Source: Saccharothrix tamanrassetensis
GTDB taxonomy: Bacteria > Actinomycetota > Actinomycetes > Mycobacteriales > Pseudonocardiaceae
Assembly (NCBI RefSeq): GCF_014203665.1
Contig: NZ_JACHJN010000007.1
Location: forward strand, 1-64,000
Direction of reading: 5' to 3'
Length of the DNA stretch: 64,000 nt
Below, in pieces: positions 1 to 9,672 of the stretch. The notes below the pieces were generated by a model. That model was not told the origin of the DNA. It worked only from the letters and a program-made list of their open reading frames with translations, and did no database searches. The position numbers were made by a program, and so were the translations under genes. Each line of letters begins with the position of its first letter. Position 1 is the stretch's first letter.

Positions 1-153
1 AAGCCCCTACGCAAGGCTGACGCCCTACGCCGTCCTGCGCCACCTCCAACACTTACTCACGGTCTGGACAGGCCGCTGCCACACCTGCCGACAACACGTC
101 CAGACCCGAACAGCCCGACAAAACCGCACGTCAACAGCACCTAACGAAGTCCT
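1..153 (+). other. Possible 3' tail of a transposase gene, cut by the window edge
   Basis: The second forward frame reads through a stretch resembling the C-terminus of actinobacterial DDE transposases: a Leu-rich helix, then a Trp-Thr-Gly segment and a CxxC-like Cys-His-Thr-Cys. Codons here include a TTA and many A/C-rich third positions, unlike the GC3-rich genes that follow. No stop ends the frame cleanly before ppm1 on the other strand. This is pattern recall only; a foreign tail is plausible but unproven. Confidence 0.2.
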
Positions 154-154
154 A

Positions 155-946
155 CTAGCGCTTCGAGCCGGTCTTCGGCCTGGGCGCGAACAGGTCCCGC
201 AGCTGCGTGTAGCGGCGCCTCATGCCCCACTTCGTGACCCGCAACAGGGCCTCGCGCACGATGTTGCCGCTCATCTTCGACTCGCCGATCTCGCGCTCGG
301 TGAACGTGATCGGCACCTCGACCACGCGGTGGCCCAGCTCGATCGTCCGCCACGCCAGGTCGATCTGGAAGCAGTAGCCCTGCGAGGCCACCGTGTCCAG
401 CTTGAGCCGGCGCAGCACGCCCGCCCGGAACGCCCGGAACCCGCCGGTGATGTCCTTCACGCTGGTACCCAGCGCGACCTGCGAGAACACGTTCCCGCCG
501 CGCGAGATCAGCTGCCGGTGCCACGGCCAGTTCACCGTGCTGCCGCCCGGCACGTACCGCGAGCCCAGCACCAGGTCGGCGTCCCGCAGCGCGTCGAGCA
601 GCCGCGGCAGGTCCTCCGGCGCGTGCGAACCGTCCGCGTCCATCTCCACCACGACGTCGTAGCCGTGCTCCAGCGCCCACCGGAAGCCCGCCACGTACGC
701 GGCGCCCAGCCCGGCCTTCTCGGTGCGGTGCATCACCTGCACCCGGTCGTCCGCGGCGGCCATCTCGTCGGCCAGCTGTCCCGTCCCGTCCGGGCTCCCG
801 TCGTCGACCACGAGGCAGTGCACCTTCGGCAAGGCCGCGTGCAGCCGCTTCACGATCTTCCCGATGTTGTCCCGCTCGTTGTAGGTCGGGATCACCACCA
901 GCACCGGCCCGAGCTCGCGGTCAGGCTGCGCCTGCTGGTCCGCCAT
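155..946 (-). CDS. ppm1: Polyprenol monophosphomannose synthase (DPM1-like GT2)
   Basis: This 263-residue glycosyltransferase of family GT2 is expected to move mannose from GDP-mannose to polyprenol phosphate at the inner membrane face, making the donor for mannolipids and protein O-mannosylation. The N-terminus shows the family signature [12 protein letters not shown], then [10 protein letters not shown], and the metal-binding EMDADGSH around residue 90. There is no C-terminal membrane domain, as in catalytic-only actinobacterial forms. I chose the ATG at 946 because GAGGAGG lies six bases upstream; an in-frame start at 973 would extend further into lnt. It overlaps the end of lnt by 26 bp, so the two are probably translationally coupled. 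In mycobacteria the two activities are fused in one polypeptide. Confidence 0.93.
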   Translation of the reverse strand: MADQQAQPDRELGPVLVVIPTYNERDNIGKIVKRLHAALPKVHCLVVDDGSPDGTGQLADEMAAADDRVQVMHRTEKAGLGAAYVAGFRWALEHGYDVVVEMDADGSHAPEDLPRLLDALRDADLVLGSRYVPGGSTVNWPWHRQLISRGGNVFSQVALGTSVKDITGGFRAFRAGVLRRLKLDTVASQGYCFQIDLAWRTIELGHRVVEVPITFTEREIGESKMSGNIVREALLRVTKWGMRRRYTQLRDLFAPRPKTGSKR

Positions 947-2531
947 CCGTTTCCTCCTCGCCGATCCCCGCACCAGGGGTCGGACGCGATCCTCGTCGTT
1001 TCACGGTCAGGCTCAGCGCCACGGCCAGCAGGCCCAGCGCCGTCATCACCCACTCGGGCCATGCGCCGAGCCGGGTGGCCAGCGTAGCCTCCCCCCGCAG
1101 CGGCAGCTCCGACACCAGTGCGTCGGGGGTGAACAGCCCGGTCCGGCGGGTGACCGACCCGTCCGGCTGCACGATCGCGCTGACCCCGCTCGTGGCCGCC
1201 ACCACCACCGCTTTGCCGTGCTCCACGGCCCGCACCCGGGACATCGCCAGCTGCTGGTAGGTCATCTCGGTGAAGCCGAAGGTGGCGTTGTTGGTCGGGA
1301 TCGCGATGATGTCGGCCCCCGCCGTGACCGAGTCGCGCACCACGCTGTCGAACGCGACCTCGTAACACGTGTCGACGGCCACCCGGGCCGGGCCCATCGC
1401 GAACCCCTTCGGGTCGGTCCCCGGCTGGAACACCCCCGCCCGGTCCACGGTCGCGGAGAAGATCCGGAAGAACGAGCGGAACGGCATCGTCTCGCCGAAC
1501 GGCTGGAGCTGCCGCTTGGTGTAGGTGTCGGTGGCGCCCCTGCCCGGCTCCCACAGCACCACGGTGTTGCGCGGCAGGTTGTCCGACTTGTCGACCACCA
1601 CCGCGCCGACCGCGATGGGCGCCTTGATCGCCGCGGCGGCGCGGTCGATCTCGGCGGCGGCGTCGGTGTTGCGGAACGGGTCGATGTCGGAGGAGTTCTC
1701 CGGCCAGATCACCAGGTCCGGCTGCTCCTCCCGGCCCCGGGCGACGTCCTCGGCCAGCTCCAGCGTGCGCTTGACGTGGTTGTCCAGCACGGCGCGGCGC
1801 TGGGCGTTGAAGTCCAGCCCGGCACGCGGCACGTTGCCCTGGATCGCGGCCACCACCACCGTCCCCCGGTCCGGCGCGGTGCCCACCAGCGGCGTCGCCG
1901 CCAACCCGCCGGCCAGCGGCAGCACCACCAGCGGCAGCCCCAGCCGCCAGTCGCGCCCCAGGTGGGCCAGGCCGAACCCGGTCAGCGCCACCGCGAACCC
2001 GATCAGCGGCGCCCCGCCGACCGCCGCCAGCGGCAGGTACCAGCCCTCCGGCTGGCCGAACGCGATCCGGCCCCACGGGAACCCGCCGAACGGGAACACC
2101 CCGCGCAGCAGCTCGTCGGCCACCCACAGCGACGCCATCCACAACGGCCCGCCCGGCAACGTCGACACCCGGGCCATGAACGCGGTGCCCAGGCCGATCA
2201 TCACCGCGCAGAACAACGCCAGCGGCAGCCAGGCGACCAGCCCGACGAACTCCCCCGTCCAGCGCAGCAGCGGGACCATGAACCCCAGCCCCCACGCCAC
2301 GCCCAACCCGAAGCCCGCCCGCATCCGGCGACCGTGCAGCAGCACCCCCAGCACCGCGAACCCGATCGGCGCGAGCCACCACGCGGTGCGCGGCGGGAAG
2401 CTCAGGAAGACCAGCCCACCCCCGACCGCGGCGAGCGCGATCCGCGACAGCGTGCCGCGCACGTCCCGACGACGGCGGGCGGGCGGTGTGCCGGCGGCGG
2501 GCTGACCCGGCGCCACAGGGGGTGCGACCAC
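921..2531 (-). CDS. lnt: Apolipoprotein N-acyltransferase
   Basis: This 536-residue membrane protein should transfer an acyl chain to the N-terminal cysteine of diacylglyceryl-prolipoproteins. An N-terminal block of about six hydrophobic segments (residues 25-210) is followed by a nitrilase-like domain. The triad residues are placed by motif: Glu in LVIWPENSS, Lys in [12 protein letters not shown], and Cys in [10 protein letters not shown]. The Arg-rich segment before the first helix fits positive-inside topology. The C-terminal tail overlaps the ppm1 start. The gene is divergent from the PspC peptide, with about 140 bp between them. Confidence 0.92.
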   Translation of the reverse strand: MVAPPVAPGQPAAGTPPARRRRDVRGTLSRIALAAVGGGLVFLSFPPRTAWWLAPIGFAVLGVLLHGRRMRAGFGLGVAWGLGFMVPLLRWTGEFVGLVAWLPLALFCAVMIGLGTAFMARVSTLPGGPLWMASLWVADELLRGVFPFGGFPWGRIAFGQPEGWYLPLAAVGGAPLIGFAVALTGFGLAHLGRDWRLGLPLVVLPLAGGLAATPLVGTAPDRGTVVVAAIQGNVPRAGLDFNAQRRAVLDNHVKRTLELAEDVARGREEQPDLVIWPENSSDIDPFRNTDAAAEIDRAAAAIKAPIAVGAVVVDKSDNLPRNTVVLWEPGRGATDTYTKRQLQPFGETMPFRSFFRIFSATVDRAGVFQPGTDPKGFAMGPARVAVDTCYEVAFDSVVRDSVTAGADIIAIPTNNATFGFTEMTYQQLAMSRVRAVEHGKAVVVAATSGVSAIVQPDGSVTRRTGLFTPDALVSELPLRGEATLATRLGAWPEWVMTALGLLAVALSLTVKRRGSRPTPGAGIGEEETDGGPAGAA

Positions 2532-2674
2532 CGGATCAGCCTACGAGGACCGGGTGAAGCACCGGACAAGGACCGCCGGAAGCGACCCCGGTCACCGCCA
2601 CCGGATGCGTCTCGGGGTCGAAGTTCAGGGTTGCCACCGATGCGGACGGCCCCGATCAGGCGGATGGTGGAGGC

Positions 2675-2860
2675 ATGACCACGTTGACCAGGCCCCAGAA
2701 CCAACGCGTGATCGCCGGCGTGTGCGCGGGACTGGCCGCGCGGTTCGGTTGGAAGCCGAACACGGTGCGGTTGCTGTTCCTGCTGTCGTGCCTGCTGCCC
2801 GGCCCGCAGTTCATCGTCTACCTCGTGCTGTGGGTGACGATGCCCCAGCGCCCCTACTGA
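2675..2860 (+). CDS. PspC domain small membrane protein
   Basis: A 61-residue peptide that is almost entirely a PspC domain: the N-terminal motif RVIAGVCAGLAARFGW is followed by one strongly hydrophobic helix (residues 29-53). Family members sit in the cytoplasmic membrane and are linked to envelope-stress sensing; stand-alone copies like this are common in actinobacteria and their role is not settled. The ATG follows a GGTGGAGG stretch, so spacing is tight. Its 3' end overlaps the 3' end of the convergent tetR by 7 bp. Confidence 0.88.
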   Translation: MTTLTRPQNQRVIAGVCAGLAARFGWKPNTVRLLFLLSCLLPGPQFIVYLVLWVTMPQRPY

Positions 2861-3606
2861 CGCGGCCCGACCAGCGCCTCGATGCCGTCGAGCACGCGTT
2901 CCAGGCCGAACGTGAACGCGTGCTCCCCCGAGTAGGCCGAGCCGTGCGCCTCGCCCGCCGCCGCGCCCACCCGCGCGGCGGTGGGGAACTTCTCCGGGTC
3001 GAACACCCTGGACAGGAACGGCGCGGCGGCCTGCCACCACTGCCGGTCGGTCAGGCCGGTGCGCTGCTCGACCTGCGCCGCCTCCACCGCCGGCCGGGCC
3101 GCCGCCTGCACGTGGCCCAGAACCAGGGCCAGCACCGAGTCCATCTCCACGTCCGACAGCCCGATGCCGTCCACGGCGGACAGTTCGTAGTCGTACTTCG
3201 CGACCACGTTCGGGCCCAGCACCGCCCGGTTGGTCGCCACCTGGAGCAGCCACGGGTGTCGCAGGTACAGCGCCCAGTTCTCCCGCGCGATCTGCGTCAG
3301 CCGGGCACGCCACCCGCCGGGCACGTCCGCCGGGCGCGCGGTCTCGCCGTGCACGGTGTCCACCATGACGTCGATCAGCTCCGCCTTGCCCGGCACGTAG
3401 GTGTAGAGCGACATCGTGCCCACACCGAGCCGGTCCGCGACGCGGCGCATGGACAGCGCGCCCAACCCCTCGGTGTCGGCCAGCGCTACCGCCGCGGCCA
3501 CGATCCGGTCCACCCCGAGGTCCTTGCGCGCGCTGGGCGTGGTGGTGCGCCAGAGCACGGACAGAGTGCGCGCCGGGTCGCCGCCGCCGCTGTGTTCGGT
3601 CGCCAC
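2854..3606 (-). CDS. TetR family transcriptional regulator
   Basis: A 250-residue repressor-type protein. The helix-turn-helix is at about residues 32-76, with recognition-helix text MRRVADRLGVGTMSLYTYV. The rest resembles the TetR C-terminal ligand domain, ending in a helix with FGLERVLDGIEAL. The start is a GTG. It lies 16 bp downstream of gntR on the same strand, so the two regulators are likely co-transcribed. The ligand and targets cannot be read from the sequence. A second protein of the same subfamily is at 57730-58446. Confidence 0.88.
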   Translation of the reverse strand: MATEHSGGGDPARTLSVLWRTTTPSARKDLGVDRIVAAAVALADTEGLGALSMRRVADRLGVGTMSLYTYVPGKAELIDVMVDTVHGETARPADVPGGWRARLTQIARENWALYLRHPWLLQVATNRAVLGPNVVAKYDYELSAVDGIGLSDVEMDSVLALVLGHVQAAARPAVEAAQVEQRTGLTDRQWWQAAAPFLSRVFDPEKFPTAARVGAAAGEAHGSAYSGEHAFTFGLERVLDGIEALVGPRQ

Positions 3607-3622
3607 CCGACCACACTACTGA

Positions 3623-3976
3623 TCAATCGGCGAGTGCCGCCCGCACGATCTCCAGCGCCTCGTCGGCGGTCAGCCCCTGCTCGCGGGCCGTGGACGCGTA
3701 GCCCCGCGCGGCCCGCAGCACCCGTTCCCGGCTGCGCTCCCCCGCCGCGCTGACCACGGTCCCGGCTCTGCCGCGGGTCTCGATGAGACCCGCCTCCTCC
3801 AGTTCCCGGTAGGCGCGGGCGACCGTGTTGACCGCGATGCCCAGCTCGGCGGCCAGCGCGCGGACGGTGGGCAGCCTGGTGCCCACGGCCAGCTCCCGGT
3901 CGGTGATCTTGCGAGCGAACTGGGACCGCACCTGCTCGTAGGGCGGTACCGAGGAAACCGGATCGAGGCTGATCAC
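3623..3976 (-). CDS. GntR family regulator, short YtrA-like form
   Basis: A short (117-residue) GntR protein: a winged helix-turn-helix at about residues 10-75 containing PTVRALAAELGIAVNTVARAYRELEEAGLIETR, then a 40-residue helical tail for dimerisation. This layout matches the YtrA subfamily, which usually represses neighbouring ABC-transporter genes; no ABC gene is adjacent here. I chose the GTG at 3976 because family members normally begin close to ISLDP; an upstream ATG at 4018 would add 14 unsupported residues. It is the first gene of a probable gntR-tetR operon. Confidence 0.85.
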   Translation of the reverse strand: MISLDPVSSVPPYEQVRSQFARKITDRELAVGTRLPTVRALAAELGIAVNTVARAYRELEEAGLIETRGRAGTVVSAAGERSRERVLRAARGYASTAREQGLTADEALEIVRAALAD

Positions 3977-4018
3977 GCCGTCGATAGTGGCAGAGACCCC
4001 ACGTCCGCAGGACCACAT

Positions 4019-4200
4019 CCGCGCGGGCCCTCGCCGCCGGTCGGGAACGAGCCTGGTAGGCGGGTCGACCCGGCCGACGCCAGCGGGTTATTCCTGGTGG
4101 GACGGCATGGACGACACCGCTGCGGCCGGGATCGTCGCCGTGCCCGGACGGCCGGGGGCCGGGACGCGGACGGTGAAGGGCCGGACGCAGCGGTGAAGGG
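4019..4200. other. Gene-free spacer between kal and gntR
   Basis: I see no convincing gene. Near its left end the segment holds an imperfect direct repeat around GGTGAAGGG (about 4172-4198). A GC-rich stretch of CCGG runs could act as a terminator for the leftward kal operon, but I could not draw a clean stem. Confidence 0.35.
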
Positions 4201-4581
4201 TCAGGGCGCGACCACGGTGCCCCGGGCGCGGGTGACCACGATCGGCGGCTCCACGACGTCGGCGGCGGACGGCCCGCGGTGCGGTGCGGAACGGCACACC
4301 ACCCGCGCCTCGAAGTCGATCTCGCGGGAGCGGGTGCCGACGCGGACCAGGGTCGCGGTCGCCTCGATGACGTCACCGGCCTGGATGGGCGCCACGAACT
4401 CGACGTTCGAGTAGCCCGCGAACAGGCCCTCGTCGGCGTCGGTGCGGATGAGCAGCTCGGTGGCCACGTCGCCGAACAGGCCCAGCCCGTAGGCGCCGTC
4501 CACCAGGTTGCCGCCGTAGTGGGCGTGCGAGTGCGGCACGTACCGCCGGTGGGTGACGGTGAAACCCTCGGTCAGGCTCAC
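4201..4581 (-). CDS. kal: 3-aminobutyryl-CoA ammonia-lyase (hotdog fold)
   Basis: A 126-residue hotdog-fold protein matching the deaminase that turns L-3-aminobutyryl-CoA into crotonyl-CoA in lysine fermentation. The N-terminal [25 protein letters not shown] is typical. Start: the GTG at 4581 overlaps the kamE stop as GTGA, and AAGGAAGGGG precedes it. It is the last gene of the kdd-amidohydrolase-kamD-kamE-kal unit, which fixes its assignment more firmly than the sequence alone would, since hotdog proteins are diverse. Confidence 0.85.
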   Translation of the reverse strand: MSLTEGFTVTHRRYVPHSHAHYGGNLVDGAYGLGLFGDVATELLIRTDADEGLFAGYSNVEFVAPIQAGDVIEATATLVRVGTRSREIDFEARVVCRSAPHRGPSAADVVEPPIVVTRARGTVVAP

Positions 4582-5321
4582 GCTGCCCCTTCCTTCTTCG
4601 TCTGCACGGCGTGCACGAGGTAGCTGGCGACTTCGCCGGGGGTCGTGCCCCGGCCGAACACCCGGTCGACGCCCAACTCGCCCGCCATCAGCGGGTCGAA
4701 ACGGGGGCCGCCGGCGATGAGCAGGGGACGTCGGTCGCCCATCGCCTCGCGGAAGGCCGCCGCCATCTCCCGGGTGTTGAGGACGTGCGCGTCCCGCTGG
4801 GTGACCACCTGCGACACCAGGACCGCGTCGGCCTTCTCCGCGCGGGCGCGGCGGACCAGCTCGGGCACGGACACCTGCGCGCCCAGGTTCACCACCTTGA
4901 GCTCGCGGTAGTACTCCAGGCCCTTCTCGCCGGCGAAGCCCTTGATGTTGAGGATCGCGTCGATGCCCACGGTGTGCGCGTCGGTGCCGATGCACCCCCC
5001 GACCACGACCAGCTTGCGGCGCAACAGCTTCTTCAGCGTCGTGTTCACCTCCGACGGCGACAGCAGCGGGTACTCGCGCTCCACCACGCGCACCTCGTCC
5101 AGGTCGACGATGTGCCCGACCGACCCGTACACGACGAAGAACGTGAAGTCGGCTCCGATCGCGTGGGAGTGCACCACCATCGCCGGGTCGATGCCCATCT
5201 TGTTCGCCAACTGCTGCGCGGCGCCGTCGGCCTTCGGCCCGAACGGCACGGGCAGCGTGAACGACGTCTGCACCATCCCGTCGCCGGTCGTGTCGCCGTA
5301 GGGGCGGACGTGCCGCTTCAC
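4578..5321 (-). CDS. kamE: Beta-lysine/D-lysine 5,6-aminomutase, B12-binding subunit
   Basis: The small (247-residue) subunit of the adenosylcobalamin- and PLP-dependent 5,6-aminomutase. The Rossmann-type cobalamin domain carries the base-off DxHxxG motif as Asp114-Ala-His116-Thr-Val-Gly119, followed by the conserved lower-ligand loops. With KamD it moves the terminal amino group of beta-lysine from C6 to C5, giving 3,5-diaminohexanoate. Its ATG overlaps the kamD stop by 4 bp, and its own stop overlaps the kal GTG. No reactivating-factor gene is in the window. Confidence 0.93.
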   Translation of the reverse strand: MKRHVRPYGDTTGDGMVQTSFTLPVPFGPKADGAAQQLANKMGIDPAMVVHSHAIGADFTFFVVYGSVGHIVDLDEVRVVEREYPLLSPSEVNTTLKKLLRRKLVVVGGCIGTDAHTVGIDAILNIKGFAGEKGLEYYRELKVVNLGAQVSVPELVRRARAEKADAVLVSQVVTQRDAHVLNTREMAAAFREAMGDRRPLLIAGGPRFDPLMAGELGVDRVFGRGTTPGEVASYLVHAVQTKKEGAA

Positions 5322-6883
5322 CGCGCCTCCAACAGGTCTGAGGCGGGGTTGCAGTACCCGTCGGCCTTCGCCACCACGCCGTCCGCGCCCTTGCCGCCGT
5401 CCGCCGGGCGTTTCATCAGGCCGAACGTGCCGTCGGCGATGGCGTCGAGCAGCCCGTCGTCCACGATCCGCGCCAGCAGGTCCACCGCCTCCCCCAGCAC
5501 CTGGTGCGCGCGTTTGACGATCAGCCCGTCCGGTGCGGGACGGAAGTCGTCACGCAGGCCGCCGGCCGCGTCGAGCACGTACCGGACGTTGGCCAGCGCC
5601 AGGTCCCGGTCGGACAGGAACGGGGTCACCACGGCCTCGGTCATCATCCCCACCAGCAGGATGCTCTGCCCCGTCAGCACCCCCGCCAGGTTGAAGAACC
5701 CGTCGAGCAGGTAACCGTTGAACACGTCGCCGGTCATGTGCTTGGTCGGCGGCATCCACTTCAGCGGCGCGTCCGGGAACAGCTCGCGGGCCAGCAGGGC
5801 GTGCGCCAGCTCCAGCCGGAACGACTCGGGCACCTTCGGGTTGATCTCGAACGCGTGCCCGAGGCCCAGCAGGTGGTCGGGCAGCCCCGCCTCGTGCGCG
5901 AAGTGCTCGTTGAGCAGCTGCGACACGGTGACGGTGTGCGCGGCTTCCACCGCGTCGGCGGTGGTGAGGTAGTTGTCCTCGCCGGTGTTGATGATGATCC
6001 CCGCGCGGGCGTGCACCTGGCGGGAGAACCGCTGGTCGACGAAGGTGCGGATCGGGTTGATGTCGCGGAACAGGATCCCGTACATCGAGTCGTTGAGCAT
6101 CATGTCCAGCCGCTGCAACCCGGCCAGCACCGCGATCTCCGGCATGCACAGCCCGGAGGCGTAGTTCGTCAGCCGCACGTACCGACCGACCTCTTTGGAC
6201 ACCTCGTCCAACGCGGCCCGCATGATCCGGAAGTTCTCCTGCGTGGCGTAGGTCCCGGCGAACCCGTGGTGCGTCGCGCCTTCGGGCACGTAGTCCAGCA
6301 ACGACTGCCCGGTCGACCGGATCACCGCGATGACGTCCGCGCCGGCCCGCGCCGCGTTCTGCGCCTGGACGACGTCCTCGTCGATGTCCCCGGTCGCGAC
6401 GATGAGGTAGATCCACGGCCGCTGCGCCGGGTCGCCGAGCTTGGCGACCAGCTTCTCCCGCTGGGCCCTGTTCCGGTCGACGGTCCGGATGCCCCTGGTG
6501 ACCGCCGCCGTGGCCGCCTTCCGCGCCCGCGTCCGGTCCCGGCCTTCCGGGATCGTGAACCGGACCTGCCCGGCGGCGGTGGCCTCGGCCAGTTCCGTCA
6601 ACGTCGCGAGGTCGTGCTCCCGCAACGCGTGGAAGGCGGGCAGCACCACCCCGTGCTCCAGCCCGCACTGCTCCCGGACCGTGTCGACCACGCGGTTCAC
6701 CCACGGCACGTCGCCAGCCCGGTGGGTCGAGTCCGCCCCGGTGATCCCGGCCAGCCGCAACGTGGCGCGCTCGACCGCGACCGTGGTGTGCGCCTTGGCG
6801 ATGGCCACCACCGGCTCGGCGGCCTTGGCGGCCAGCCGGCGTGCGGTGGCGACCACCTTCGGGTCGAGGTCGAGCAACGCCAT
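5318..6883 (-). CDS. kamD: Beta-lysine/D-lysine 5,6-aminomutase, catalytic subunit
   Basis: The large (521-residue) subunit, forming the TIM-barrel that binds PLP and the substrate. Recognisable blocks include [62 protein letters not shown] and [16 protein letters not shown], all conserved in the D-lysine/D-ornithine aminomutase family. The ATG at 6883 has GGGAG upstream and follows the amidohydrolase stop after 2 bp, so it belongs to the same transcript. Clostridial enzymes of this type are oxygen-sensitive; here the gene sits in what looks like an aerobic actinomycete. Confidence 0.94.
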   Translation of the reverse strand: MALLDLDPKVVATARRLAAKAAEPVVAIAKAHTTVAVERATLRLAGITGADSTHRAGDVPWVNRVVDTVREQCGLEHGVVLPAFHALREHDLATLTELAEATAAGQVRFTIPEGRDRTRARKAATAAVTRGIRTVDRNRAQREKLVAKLGDPAQRPWIYLIVATGDIDEDVVQAQNAARAGADVIAVIRSTGQSLLDYVPEGATHHGFAGTYATQENFRIMRAALDEVSKEVGRYVRLTNYASGLCMPEIAVLAGLQRLDMMLNDSMYGILFRDINPIRTFVDQRFSRQVHARAGIIINTGEDNYLTTADAVEAAHTVTVSQLLNEHFAHEAGLPDHLLGLGHAFEINPKVPESFRLELAHALLARELFPDAPLKWMPPTKHMTGDVFNGYLLDGFFNLAGVLTGQSILLVGMMTEAVVTPFLSDRDLALANVRYVLDAAGGLRDDFRPAPDGLIVKRAHQVLGEAVDLLARIVDDGLLDAIADGTFGLMKRPADGGKGADGVVAKADGYCNPASDLLEAR

Positions 6884-6885
6884 CG

Positions 6886-8505
6886 TCACTCCCTTTCGAA
6901 GATCGTCCGACCGCGCAGCACGGTCCGCAGGCACGTCGGCGTCGAGTCCAGTGACGGCAGGCCCGGCACGCCCGAACGCGGATCGGTGGACCACCGCTGC
7001 ACCCGCGAATCCGGTGTGGTGACCTCCAACTCCCCCGCCTCCCACACCGCGTAGGTCGCGGGAGCGCCCGGCTGCAACGTGCCGGTGATGCCGTCGTCCA
7101 CCCCCGCCGCACGCCACCCGCCACGGGTGTGGGCGTTGAACGCGGCACGCGGCGAGATACCGAAACCGTCCGTCCGGTGGTGCACCGCGGCACGGATCGA
7201 GGCCCACGGATCGACCACCGTCACCGGTGCGTCGGAACCCAGAGCCAGCACCAGACCGGCACCGGCAAGCTGTGAGAACGGGTTCAGCGCGGTTCCGCGC
7301 TCCGCGCCCAGCCGCTGGACGTACATGCCCGAAGGCCCGCCCCACTCGCGGTCGAACAACGGCTGCACGGAGGCGACCACGCCGAACGAACCGAGCTTCG
7401 CCGCCTGCTCGGCGGTGATCATCTCGACGTGTTCCAGGCGGTGCCTGCGGGCGGCCAGCGCGGGCACGCCGACAACGGCGGCGGCCGTCTCGAAGCCCTG
7501 CACCACGGCCGCCATGGCGGCATCGCCGATGACGTGGAAACCGCCCTGGAGACCGGCTTCCGTGCACGACACCAGGTGCGCGGCGATCTCGTCGGCGGTC
7601 AGGTACAGCGCACCGGAGGTGTCGGCGTCCTCGTAGGGCGAGCACAACGCCGCAGTCCGGGAACCCAGGGCCCCATCCACGAACAGGTCACCCGCCAACC
7701 CCCGCACGGGCAGGTCGATGGGATCCCGGCTGCCCCAGTACCCGACGACCTCCGGGCCACCGTCGAAAGCCAGCAGGTCGGCCAGGTCGTCACGGCTGGA
7801 GATGTCCGGTCCCGCGCACTCGTGCACACAGGCGACACCCCGCGATGCGGCGTGGGACAGGAAGGCCTCCTGCGCGGCACGCCGCCGGGCCACCGGGATG
7901 GCGTCCTTGGCCGCGCCCCGCACGTGGTGGTGGGCGGCACGGGACAGCGGACCGTCGGGAGACCAGCCGTCGGCGTCACGGGCGGCGGGCGCGAGGTCGA
8001 CCAGCGCCGAGGACACCAGCGCCGAGTGCACGTCGATCCGCGACAGGTAGACGACGGCACCACGCGCGGCCTCGTCCAGTTCGGCACGCGTCGGCGGGCG
8101 GTTCTCCGGCCAACGGGTCTCGTCCCAGCCGTGGCCCCAGATCAGTGGGCCGTCGGCGGCGCGGACCGCGTCCAGCAGGTCGGACAGCGAACGGCAGCCG
8201 GTCAGGTCCAGACCCGTCAGCAGCAGGCCGGCGGAGGTGGCGTGCACGTGCGCGTCCACGAACGCCGGCGCGACCCAGGCCCCGGCCAGGTCCACGACCT
8301 CGGCGTCCGGGTGCAGGGCGCGGCCCACCGAGTCCTGGCCCAGCCACACCACGGTGCCGTCCGTGATCGCCATCGCGGTGGCGTCGGGTGCGGTCGGAGA
8401 GTGGATCCGGCCACCCACGAGCAGACGCGTGCTTCCCTCGGACGAGCCGCCGTTCACCCGCGGCGAGGTGCTTTCCTCAGGCGAGCCGCCATTCACTGTA
8501 GTCAC
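6886..8505 (-). CDS. Amidohydrolase family protein (YtcJ-like)
   Basis: A 539-residue metal-dependent amidohydrolase. The TIM-barrel metal motif HxH is in FVDAHVHAT (about residue 83), later metal ligands appear in FHVIGDAAM and RLEHVEM, and the catalytic Asp in LALGSDAPV near residue 430. YtcJ-like enzymes have very varied or unknown substrates, so no reaction is proposed. It sits between kdd and kamD, overlapping kdd by GTGA, so it is probably made with the lysine-breakdown enzymes. The first 30 residues contain two copies of a 13-residue repeat, each starting with a possible GTG, so the true start may be later than 8505. Confidence 0.85.
   Translation of the reverse strand: MTTVNGGSPEESTSPRVNGGSSEGSTRLLVGGRIHSPTAPDATAMAITDGTVVWLGQDSVGRALHPDAEVVDLAGAWVAPAFVDAHVHATSAGLLLTGLDLTGCRSLSDLLDAVRAADGPLIWGHGWDETRWPENRPPTRAELDEAARGAVVYLSRIDVHSALVSSALVDLAPAARDADGWSPDGPLSRAAHHHVRGAAKDAIPVARRRAAQEAFLSHAASRGVACVHECAGPDISSRDDLADLLAFDGGPEVVGYWGSRDPIDLPVRGLAGDLFVDGALGSRTAALCSPYEDADTSGALYLTADEIAAHLVSCTEAGLQGGFHVIGDAAMAAVVQGFETAAAVVGVPALAARRHRLEHVEMITAEQAAKLGSFGVVASVQPLFDREWGGPSGMYVQRLGAERGTALNPFSQLAGAGLVLALGSDAPVTVVDPWASIRAAVHHRTDGFGISPRAAFNAHTRGGWRAAGVDDGITGTLQPGAPATYAVWEAGELEVTTPDSRVQRWSTDPRSGVPGLPSLDSTPTCLRTVLRGRTIFERE
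8419..8496 (-). repeat. 39-bp tandem repeat at the amidohydrolase N-terminus
   Basis: Two adjacent, imperfect 39-bp copies encode VNGGSPEESTSPR and VNGGSSEGSTRLL. Each copy begins with GTG and carries a GAGGRAAG stretch that could serve as a ribosome binding site for the next GTG. The repeat lies before the conserved domain, so it is not needed for the fold. Confidence 0.7.
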
Positions 8506-9515
8506 GCCTGAGCAGTCTGCCGGTGCTCGAACAGGGCCCGCACGGCAGGTTCGGTGCGCAGCAGGTCCAGAGCGAACGCCGCGTGACCTGGCACATAGCC
8601 GTTGCCGACGATCATCTCCACGTCTGCCGCGAGGCCTTCCGCGCCGAGTGCGGCGGCGGAGAACGAGGTGGCCATGGAGAAGAACACCACGGTGCCGCCA
8701 TCGGCGGTGGCCAGGATCGCCCCGTGCTCACAGCCCGGCACGTCCACGCACACCACCGTCACGTCCACCCGTGTGCCCACGGCCTCCAGCACGGCCACCG
8801 GATCGCGGGCATCGGCGACCACGATCTCATCGGCCAACCCCGAAGACCCGACGCGGGACGCCTCGGCCTCGGTGGGCACCAACGCCACCAGGCGGGACGC
8901 GCCGGCGCGACGCGCGGCGGCCAGCGACAGCGAACCCGACTTGCCACCCCCACCCAGCACCAGGACCGATTCCGCCGCACGCCGCCGCACCACCCGGTTG
9001 GTCAGCGCGGGGGCGCCGCACACGTCGAGCACGGACAGCGCGAGTTCGTCGGGCAGGTCGCAGGGCAGCACGGCGGCGATGGAACGGCCGAACAGCACGG
9101 CGGTCCCGGTGCACGGCACCTGCTCGGTCGTGCCGTCCCACCGCGCCAGACCGTCGGTGACGCGCAACGGGGTCAAGGTCAGGGACACCAGGGTCGCGAC
9201 CCGGTCGCCGACCTCCAGCCCCAGCGGCGAGGACGGGCCGACCGCGCGGACGGTGCCGAGAAGCATCCCGCCGGAGCCGGTCACCGGGTTCTGCATCTTG
9301 CCGCGCTCGGCCACGACGTCCAGCACCGCCTGCCGGATCGACGGGCCGTGCTCCTCCCGGAGCTGCCGGAACGACGCCGCGTCCAGGTTCAGCCGTTCGA
9401 CGTCCACCACGACCTCGTCCGCACCGCACTCCGGTGTCGCGTCCAGCCGCCACGCCTGCTGCGGGAGCACACCGGCGGGTTCCAGCACGCGGTGCAGACC
9501 GTACGGCGACGTCAT
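8502..9515 (-). CDS. kdd: L-erythro-3,5-diaminohexanoate dehydrogenase
   Basis: A 337-residue NAD(P)-dependent dehydrogenase of the medium-chain superfamily, matching the enzyme that oxidises 3,5-diaminohexanoate to 3-keto-5-aminohexanoate. Family-like segments are GKMQNPVTGSGGMLLGTV, LLCDLPDE-type text ahead of CGAPALTNRVV, and a glycine-rich nucleotide loop VLVLGGGGKSGSLS at about residue 188. It is the first gene of the operon ending in kal. A 14-bp motif at 9546-9559 upstream recurs in the kamA promoter. The 3-keto-5-aminohexanoate cleavage enzyme that should act next is not in this window. Confidence 0.9.
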   Translation of the reverse strand: MTSPYGLHRVLEPAGVLPQQAWRLDATPECGADEVVVDVERLNLDAASFRQLREEHGPSIRQAVLDVVAERGKMQNPVTGSGGMLLGTVRAVGPSSPLGLEVGDRVATLVSLTLTPLRVTDGLARWDGTTEQVPCTGTAVLFGRSIAAVLPCDLPDELALSVLDVCGAPALTNRVVRRRAAESVLVLGGGGKSGSLSLAAARRAGASRLVALVPTEAEASRVGSSGLADEIVVADARDPVAVLEAVGTRVDVTVVCVDVPGCEHGAILATADGGTVVFFSMATSFSAAALGAEGLAADVEMIVGNGYVPGHAAFALDLLRTEPAVRALFEHRQTAQA

Positions 9516-9545
9516 GGAAATCCTTCGGTCAACAGCGACTGGGCG

Positions 9546-9559
9546 GGAATATCTTCACG
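9546..9559. promoter_or_regulatory. Motif upstream of kdd shared with kamA
   Basis: GGAATATCTTCACG lies 30 bp upstream of the kdd start. Its core ATATCTTCACG is repeated exactly at 20181-20191, 24 bp before kamA, and a degenerate copy is at 20148-20159. A common control of the two halves of the lysine pathway is inferred from this. The binding protein is unknown. Confidence 0.45.
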
Positions 9560-9672
9560 TGGAACGCCAAGACTCCGCAAGTATCAGTCTGTCGCCGGAT
9601 GCGGACCGGCCACCGGGTCCGGACGAGCCCGCACGGAGCGCAGCACCTCCGCCACCCGGTGGCCGGGAGTCC

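Noticed and set aside
9515..9672. A cobalamin riboswitch before the kdd-kamDE operon
   Set aside because: KamDE needs B12, so I looked for a B12-box-like sequence, but the leader is about 150 bp and shows none.
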